Source: an uncultured Saprospiraceae bacterium (GTDB lineage Bacteria; Bacteroidota; Bacteroidia; Chitinophagales; Saprospiraceae). Taken from it: a stretch of 9,881 bases of DNA. Under the pieces are notes generated by a model. It saw nothing but the letters and a program-made list of their open reading frames with translations, made no database searches and had not been told where the DNA came from. Within the stretch, counting starts at the first letter, position 1, and each line of letters begins with the position of its first letter. Made by a program: the position numbers and the translations under genes. Shown piece by piece: positions 9,001 through 9,881 of this stretch. Where the stretch lies: assembly GCA_937942405.1 (NCBI GenBank), contig CALDEN010000038.1:1-9881 (forward strand), given 5' to 3'.

Positions 9001-9023
9001 AGTATCTTGTGTAGTTTACTCAT
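1..9023 (-). CDS. Giant secreted multidomain adhesin-like protein (DUF11 / PKD-like / SprB repeats), 3' end outside window
   Basis: One frame runs without a stop from the ATG at 9023-9021 to the window edge: 3,007 complete codons plus two bases. Frame and absence of stops were read line by line. The start gives MSKLHKILAYASISLLVLGA, a typical Sec signal peptide, and no earlier in-frame ATG fits better. Order of parts: signal peptide; helical segment 36-88; about 1,900 beta-rich residues; Ig-like domain 2010-2087; DUF11 domains 2088-2224 and 2227-2374; PKD-like domain 2375-2453; seven SprB-type repeats 2454-3002. In Bacteroidota such combinations are found in very large surface proteins, including SprB of the gliding machinery, usually exported by the type IX system through a C-terminal domain. 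That domain is not visible here, so type IX export and an adhesive role are inferred. Expression probably starts at the -7 box at 9193-9200, leaving a leader of about 165 nt. No frameshift or decay is seen. The exact ligand and role are unknown. Confidence 0.96.
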   Translation of the reverse strand, partial: MSKLHKILAYASISLLVLGAITSNLHIFSGTGNSRHVDKHELKDKLDHLDLVYNNLVVSGCANEASLNEEYLKSRKELAAYLKELDIKSSSSSMMMSVACPEIQVIELTDVPGFSQTDLLMKCGDADTLAFLIFIEEPGSISGTQMSLAFDAGMEYGGFELTHYGGPTTISNVNPSPSNPKFLLEGITDGVFVAYIGAKITCDANITALDYEIDAQFNFIYEDTLGQFVSCRQDLTIDHQYDDFIKEPDLAMVGRNLTVNTLGVQKCVRVDMIQGGLPPTYWDSLYFQTCNLDLSGELQLNRVRIWNNDTGWSASLPSGVWSYDQSTLNFSMPIGSEYMGPDGKTLSNQSIYVELCFLANDCPAVNTQTVKYKASYGCNGSVCKEVQKDQTIKVAPNAKIKPIATAELTKVATVCGDPAEIDVSVMSGLTSSGATLEFPQDSAVGLYTDLKFRFEACGASSMELTDIVFSEATLDEELFEWAEDDIVVDLSSNTVDLDGPGGIIDADFDGFFDDLPGGSSLDFKMQFNFSCSASPDPTSIICNNLDCSFAQIIIEGNRDCGQSFKEEPAVGPFDILYGATYAAGDSTAFNTSNRINLGTTGKNSSCATYPARVTEVEFKYVFEQNDNVVGCSDADNILQILFDGSPLLVYDTQLTGNVTVTPEGGVTQSIGAGLATWTDLSLTTRMLSIPLGDALVGDTVRYKYMIEVDSAQCAPTQYMSATHQVLELCNDCDCEIVKACGSINFQSNPSDCGCECEWRDSIVTLRRLNLGFKNKDRAELADLNVVEAAGDLDKFLAGDTMFLRTAHIPKSDAVVDDPWYWHFEFGLFNGSLNGWESRKLELDMDAKNSELLGLYFKKKGSTTKTFIDFSMLAQCQGGNSPNRGGVLFDFGETPYDDYVTNMYKENPNNATSSFEPADNTRLRIRFYNPESLASCANGGSKAWWFKSEPADCITELVDFYNIEAGDTIFSEIKFPLIKNPSRAADLYEETKTTTPHAWAWSDIRVFDENDADCIIGVQECRSPAPYFTTCPDSIFARTEIEYTACGGSVEHLFVVREPAPLGWFSKEWRPYYELQDITIPIYSPLVFCGNLRAVTPSGLEYPLTIKSTTNHSCQTIAGEEYCTVSSGSFGTITFNPFEDGYEGLAIGQSNVTGCIDTLRILYDLCKICEVDINTEGYRLEYDYKFPYNEPNPNCYKCSQNDTNMTGIDVAGCEDLVHGQNYYTALSLDTLLYKNDRFSEDATSMPPVTNFPSLSTSLDPVEGVAIMASGVPGTSEEINNIRVCTGTDGADTHMGVITSFTVPNSIALVNAYDDSAVPNVLATTIVATSATHTTYAIAIGDMLPNTCINIKIGTTLLYCPEPPESSEICFSTTSGCLDPVLLAALATGTSPCNSSGVCYEYTVGETGIQGAFLRPESTLYDLCDTIPFAYLVKNTNETDLTDIVLNMVVPPGMTLVTNSFEASYPNCGDAFNPDNSIAGTFYSVAPPNINGNMLSYPEDQVWSNDIHVNGLPNLIDNLDNCNSYAVLRFKAVTNCDEFVSGTRSSFEVLAKDPCGPDNLQSQDLSDPIRINGADPEDFAQILVTAKPSEAYCDSETPEFTMTGQNISEVASGDSVQLCITLPSNLAYQMGSAYYAIPSSQSIGAETITSIGADTQVCFAGYNNMPVGGAFTIKFKADFDVNSPCGDYKIGIDIKELVEDQECVPGPPESCDVFVQTSVNPDFTVTLEAPMEIEDLKLTKLCTEPLDPCVLKYVVNIVNHGPDYDADLVFDLHDDLLADGDLDYFDPILSTMTHAVQVASGDTITIEGTFTVAAINACPTLLNVTFDSDCVCNYATKAFSTIEPEWISALDPTTILCPGQEIGLSTCGDYDLSYDPVDNVIERIVGDSIYISPVDPTILTSISVSGTIGECDYSVLKFIRGFEDFDMALTVDEGCEYQDLFLDLTIPDSYKDGTSISWSPSTYLDDSQRFDPIFNGPAGNYCYTVDLALSATCVKTEEICFEIFANGLVLIDGDTDFCYGYQPANLSASGGYDYYEWYKVDAGFEILKSLTFTNTWSGPTEPGDYLVKAYSSSNLCPSISGLHSVSSKECVDLELTKNAINISDPFILGSQITYEIAVCNINDSAIGMVFDATNVQVIDQLPGAVSYVTHSHTSGSYSPGSNEWDISLLENGTCDTLWIDVTVDDYGSIVNDVQITESDNEDVDSTPNNDDGDQDEDDEDNEMVSIDTFDLSLTKKLNAFQTTPVTIGSTVTYDIEVCNQGTVDAYNVEVVDYVPVGMMVTDVNWTLGSLANEYFRTISGPITSGNCETIQLVTVITAIPSSGSYINYAEISEAEDIHGNTPADIDSFSDNEPGNDGPVSDDDTSNTNGDEDDHDPAEIQVIVVDCMATNDGPACPDGPVVLSESGGDGVSWMWSGPSGYSNATQSPTIDPAVAGTYSVTVTDSNGLTSTCETTVAILPGIIINGTATNANCNASSDGGVDITVTGGTAPFTYDWDNDGPDAIDDDAEDLAGVSAGTYVVTVTDVSGCTATSSYIITEPVVLSFTEVISNVLCNGDATAMVDVTAVGGTTPYEYSLSGMPWQPGNVFGGLTAGNYTLSVRDANNCLTTKSISITEPSTLTCTSSGTDATDCDVSDGTVTGVGAGGVTPYSYSLDGITYQPSGTFTGLMAGMYMVIVRDANGCESMCSVMIEAPSTPMCQITSITHVECYGQATGAVTVIGSGGNAPYEFSDDLATWQASGSFTGLTAGMQMIYIRNANSSMCISACMFEIEQPEELTCLLTPTHVSCNGGIDGTITTIATEGTMPYEYNVDGGAWQSSHIFMGLSAGTHTVTIRDGNNCLKLCSVTITEPAALECATVGVDPLCNGDGTGTITVTGTGGVAPYDYNIDNGVWQDSNIFTGVVGGAYILTIRDENDCTSTCQVVITEPAPLLCELVNLTPESCVFNDGSIEVNATGGTAPYTYSIDGGTTTQATGLFTGLTLGVFTITIQDGNGCIETCEHEILPDCFDL
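18..1664 (-). repeat. Array of seven SprB-type protein repeats, residues 2454-3002
   Basis: Seven in-frame repeats lie head to tail: R1 1664-1413 (84 aa), R2 1412-1182 (77), R3 1181-951 (77), R4 950-711 (80), R5 710-480 (77), R6 479-249 (77), R7 248-18 (77). Each has the order 'C(N)G...G.i.v...GG..PY.Y..dg..WQ...F.GL.aG.yt..iRDaNgC', and R1-R6 end in 'I(T/E)(E/A/Q)P'. This matches the SprB repeat family found in gliding and surface proteins. R3-R7 have two cysteine pairs; R1 and R2 have only one. The copies have diverged at the protein level, and by eye no two are near-identical in DNA, so the array is old rather than freshly expanded. R7 ends in 'ILPD' rather than 'ITEP', which marks the end of the array. 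Confidence 0.9.
1665..1901 (-). other. PKD-like domain, residues 2375-2453
   Basis: About 79 residues: AEIQVIVVDCMATNDGPACP, then VVLSESGGDGVSWMWSGPSG, then AGTYSVTVTDSNGLTSTC. The 'W.W.GP.G....T.SP.i....aGtYsVtVtDsnGC'-type ending is typical of PKD-like domains that precede SprB repeats. It carries three cysteines and joins the repeat array without a linker. Confidence 0.75.
1902..2345 (-). other. DUF11 domain 2 with acidic tail, residues 2227-2374
   Basis: It opens with FDLSLTKKL and continues with GSTVTYDIEVCNQGTVDAYN and VVDYVPVGM, the clearest DUF11 match in the window. It is followed by GNCETIQLVTVI and an INYAEISEAED strand. Its tail (about 1985-1902) is again Asp-rich (SDNEPGND, VSDDDTSN, GDEDDHD). 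It lies two residues after domain 1, so the pair forms a tandem. Confidence 0.9.
2352..2762 (-). other. DUF11 domain 1 with acidic tail, residues 2088-2224
   Basis: It opens with CVDLELTKNA, followed by the core GSQITYEIAVCNIND, a VQVIDQLPGAVSYV strand pair and GTCDTLWIDVTV, a standard DUF11 series. The domain ends in a 25-residue acidic tail (2438-2364) holding 14 Asp or Glu residues around the family-typical 'DVDSTPNND' motif. DUF11 domains act as repeated structural units in bacterial surface proteins; the acidic tails may bind calcium, which is inference. Confidence 0.85.
2763..2996 (-). other. Ig-like / PKD-like domain, residues 2010-2087
   Basis: The pattern is DFCYGYQPANLSASGGYDYY, then EWYK, then EPGDYLVKAYSSSNLC. 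This is the layout of the Ig-like domains common in Bacteroidota surface proteins: a Cys in strand B, 'LSA.gg...yeWy', then 'pGdYlV.a....lC' in the last strands. The two conserved cysteines (2016 and the NLC near the end) probably form the intradomain disulfide. It directly precedes the first DUF11 domain. Confidence 0.55.
3540..3824 (-). other. DUF11-like module, residues about 1734-1828
   Basis: LKLTKLCTEP is followed by VLKYVVNIVNHGPDYDADLV, which fits the DUF11 signature of a 'DLxLTK' opening and a 'Y.v.v.N.Gpd.a' core. The module ends near an NVTFDSDCVC junction. The paired opening and core motifs make this call stronger than the module at 4380-4835. It probably forms one Ig-fold unit of the extracellular stalk. 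Confidence 0.5.
4380..4835 (-). other. DUF11-like beta-sandwich module, residues about 1397-1548
   Basis: After CYEYTVGETG comes a stretch (PFAYLVKNTNETDLTDIVL) that matches the DUF11 pattern of a strand, an Asn-rich turn (here KNTNETDLTD), then a strand followed by the 'P-x-G-M' turn (VVPPGMTLVTNSFEASYP). It continues to an LRFKAVTNCDEF strand and a Cys-Gly junction. The match is weaker than for the two later DUF11 domains and the boundaries are approximate. Confidence 0.4.
5433..5531 (-). other. Paired CxxC motifs, residues 1165-1197 of the giant protein
   Basis: CKIC (residues 1165-1168) and CYKC (1194-1197) are separated by 25 residues that are rich in Tyr, Glu and Pro. The arrangement CxxC-x25-CxxC resembles a zinc-ribbon-like or double-disulfide hairpin. 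The extracytoplasmic location makes disulfides at least as likely. The motifs are seen directly; the function is not known. Confidence 0.6.
6756..6839 (-). other. Cys-rich cluster, residues 729-756 of the giant protein
   Basis: Seven cysteines fall in 28 residues with the spacing C-x2-C-x-C-x5-C-x11-C-x-C-x-C, flanked by Asp and Glu. The preceding and following modules have far sparser cysteines. In an exported protein this could be a disulfide-knotted linker; a metal-binding knuckle is the alternative. No named family was recognised. Confidence 0.7.
8760..8918 (-). other. Charged helical segment after the signal peptide
   Basis: Residues about 36-88 are rich in Lys, Glu, Asp and Leu (for example HELKDKLDHLDL and SLNEEYLKSRKELAAYLKEL), with leucines spaced as in an amphipathic or coiled-coil helix. 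The rest of the protein is beta-rich and Cys-containing. The segment ends in a run of five Ser and three Met (residues 89-96), which looks like a flexible junction before the first beta-rich module at C100. The helical reading is an inference from composition; no named domain was recognised. Confidence 0.5.
8952..9023 (-). other. Sec signal peptide of the giant protein
   Basis: Residues 1-24 show a short basic n-region (K3, H5, K6), a hydrophobic core of about 15 residues (ILAYASISLLVLGAI), then polar T22-S23-N24. Cleavage probably falls near residues 22-25, or slightly later near G30; the exact site cannot be fixed by eye. Its presence supports 9023 as the true start and places the rest of the protein outside the cytoplasm. 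Confidence 0.85.
8986..9005 (-). other. Inverted repeat inside the signal-peptide codons
   Basis: On the coding strand ATACTTGC and GCAAGTAT form perfect 8-bp arms around a GTAT loop, spanning codons 7-13. The mRNA could form a hairpin beginning 18 nt after the A of the start codon. Whether it affects ribosome loading is inference; the arms encode part of the hydrophobic core, so the symmetry may be chance. Confidence 0.45.
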
Positions 9024-9099
9024 TATAAAAATTCGACTTAAAAAAATCTTATCCCAAAAGGCTCTAGGTTATCAGACTCTCAAATAGGTCAAATGGAAT

Positions 9100-9121
9100 T
9101 ACAACTGATAAATCAGTTGTA
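9100..9121. promoter_or_regulatory. Perfect palindrome in the leader of the giant gene
   Basis: The arms TACAACTGAT and ATCAGTTGTA are exact reverse complements separated by AA, 22 bp in all. The site lies between the -7 box (9193-9200) and the start codon (9023), about 77 nt upstream of the ATG. It could be an operator for a dimeric regulator, or an RNA hairpin in the 5' leader. The minus-strand transcript has no U-run after it, so it does not read as a terminator in that direction. Confidence 0.6.
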
Positions 9122-9192
9122 CTTTTTAAGGGGTAATACTAGGGGAAGTTATAATATATAGTATCGTTGCATTTCCAATTACACAACAACTG

Positions 9193-9200
9193 CAAATATA
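9193..9200 (-). promoter_or_regulatory. -7 promoter box (TATATTTG) for the giant gene
   Basis: Minus-strand TATATTTG matches the Bacteroidota consensus TAnnTTTG exactly. Transcription would begin near 9187 and give a leader of about 165 nt. The expected TTG at 17-23 bp upstream is missing; a T-rich run occupies that place. The promoter call therefore rests on the -7 box alone. Confidence 0.5.
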
Positions 9201-9222
9201 ATAAACAAAAAACACATTAAAG

Positions 9223-9260
9223 AAAAAAATATATGTTTTTAACTAAAAACAAAGCCTTTG
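9223..9260 (-). terminator. Possible weak terminator after the isomerase gene
   Basis: On the minus strand, CAAAGGCTTTG (9260-9250) can pair as a short stem and is followed by five T. The overlapping GTTTTTAGTTAAAAAC (9250-9235) is a second AT-rich inverted repeat, followed by ATATATTTTTTT. The stems are short or AT-only, so termination here is uncertain. The position, 50-90 nt after the isomerase stop and just before the next promoter box, is suitable. Confidence 0.3.
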
Positions 9261-9309
9261 GATTACAATTTTTATCGAACCATAAGATACTTAGATCCGA
9301 AAATCCGAA

Positions 9310-9810
9310 TTAAGCAATCTTAATACCGATAATATTATCTCCGACTCTGATATCGTTTACCGTATCCATGTCTTTATCAGAAAGTACTTTTCCAAAGACT
9401 GCATGATTACCATCTAACCAATCGGTAGGTACATGAGTAATAAAAAACTGGCTTCCATTTGTACCTGGTCCTGCATTGGCCATAGAGAAGATACCTGGAC
9501 TGTTGTGCTTTAGTTCTGGATGAAATTCATCATCGAATCTATAACCAGGGCTACCAGTTCCTGTTCCGAGAGGACATCCACCTTGTACCATAAAGTCAGG
9601 AATCACTCTATGAAAAGAAAGTCCATCATAATACCCTGCTTTTGCAAGCTCTATGAAATTACATACGGTCTTAGGGCATTTTGTAGCATATAGAACAGCA
9701 TTTATATCTCCTTTATTTGTGGATATACAAATATTAATATCTGAGTCATACTTAGCAGCTTGCATAAGCATTTGGATTTCAGCAATATCTATTTTTTCTA
9801 AAGCGGACAT
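9310..9810 (-). CDS. Cyclophilin-type peptidyl-prolyl cis-trans isomerase, cytoplasmic
   Basis: This 166-residue protein speeds cis-trans isomerisation of X-Pro bonds and assists folding. Nearly the whole length is one cyclophilin domain: [13 protein letters not shown] (66-78), GTGTGSPGY (82-90), [12 protein letters not shown] (92-103), [18 protein letters not shown] (108-125) and [12 protein letters not shown] (131-142). The active-site set of human CypA is present: R68, Q76, F123, W131 and H136 correspond to R55, Q63, F113, W121 and H126. There is no signal peptide, so it should act in the cytoplasm, like PpiB-type enzymes. The start is placed at the ATG at 9810. A TTG seven codons upstream (9831) is in frame but lies inside the -7 promoter box. 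A short N-terminal extension (residues 1-24) precedes the domain. The gene has its own promoter and lies 286 nt before the giant gene on the same strand; nothing suggests a shared operon. Confidence 0.96.
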   Translation of the reverse strand: MSALEKIDIAEIQMLMQAAKYDSDINICISTNKGDINAVLYATKCPKTVCNFIELAKAGYYDGLSFHRVIPDFMVQGGCPLGTGTGSPGYRFDDEFHPELKHNSPGIFSMANAGPGTNGSQFFITHVPTDWLDGNHAVFGKVLSDKDMDTVNDIRVGDNIIGIKIA

Positions 9811-9828
9811 ATTTTTTGTTTGTGGCTG

Positions 9829-9836
9829 CAAATGTA
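9829..9836 (-). promoter_or_regulatory. -7 promoter box (TACATTTG) for the isomerase gene
   Basis: Minus-strand TACATTTG fits TAnnTTTG exactly. Transcription would start near 9822-9823, leaving a leader of about 12 nt before the ATG at 9810. A TTTG lies upstream at 9855-9852, but the 15-bp spacing is shorter than the usual 17-23, so the -33 element is doubtful. The box overlaps the TTG that could otherwise be read as a start, which favours the ATG. Confidence 0.55.
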
Positions 9837-9881
9837 AATATTAAGGACCAACAAATGTTATTCTTTCTCTTTAAAGATCAT

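Noticed and set aside
9100..9126. Palindrome plus T-run read on the plus strand as an intrinsic terminator
   Set aside because: The plus strand has no gene ending here, the stem is AT-rich and the T-run is only five. A terminator role in the plus direction has nothing to act on.
9295..9309. Two copies of ATCCGAA in direct repeat just after the isomerase stop
   Set aside because: Only 7 bp with an 8-bp period and no third copy; too short to call an iteron or binding site.
9653..9844. Forward-strand frame of 63 codons opposite the isomerase
   Set aside because: Antisense to the conserved cyclophilin gene, with no recognisable product.
9858..9881. Minus-strand ATG at the window edge reading MIFKEKE then stop
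   Set aside because: Seven codons. It may be the tail of an upstream gene or chance; with only 24 nt visible neither can be supported.

Overview
The window is a piece of an AT-rich Bacteroidota genome. Three things point there: a very large secreted protein built from DUF11-like domains, a PKD/Ig-like domain and SprB-type repeats; TAnnTTTG (-7 type) promoter boxes upstream of both genes; and no clear Shine-Dalgarno sequence before either start. The class cannot be fixed from this stretch; Saprospiria- or Flavobacteriia-like marine lineages would fit.

Layout, in the direction of transcription (both genes on the minus strand). Positions 9837-9881 hold only a short upstream flank. A cytoplasmic cyclophilin-type peptidyl-prolyl isomerase occupies 9810-9310, behind its own -7 box at 9836-9829. 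A 286-nt intergenic region (9309-9024) follows. It holds a weak possible terminator (about 9260-9223), a -7 box (9200-9193) and a perfect 10-bp-arm palindrome (9121-9100) in the predicted leader of the next gene. From 9023 to the edge of the window runs one uninterrupted reading frame of 3,007 complete codons. Its stop codon lies beyond position 1, so about 91% of the window is the N-terminal part of a single giant surface or secreted protein.

Architecture of the giant protein: signal peptide (residues 1 to about 24); charged helical segment (about 36-88) ending in a Ser/Met run; about 1,900 residues of Cys-containing, beta-rich sequence without a confidently recognised domain, but with at least two DUF11-like modules and two cysteine clusters; an Ig-like domain (about 2010-2087); two DUF11 domains with Asp/Glu-rich tails (2088-2224 and 2227-2374); a PKD-like domain (2375-2453); and seven consecutive SprB-type repeats (2454-3002), five of them exactly 77 residues long. 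The last residues in the window look like the start of another DUF11-type domain.

By analogy with known families, the giant protein would be exported by Sec, possibly secreted and anchored by the type IX system, and act as an adhesin or gliding-type surface filament. Its C-terminal sorting domain would lie outside the window. The isomerase is a housekeeping-type protein with its own promoter; no functional link to the giant protein is shown. I see no RNA genes, mobile elements or CRISPR arrays, and no clear multi-gene system.
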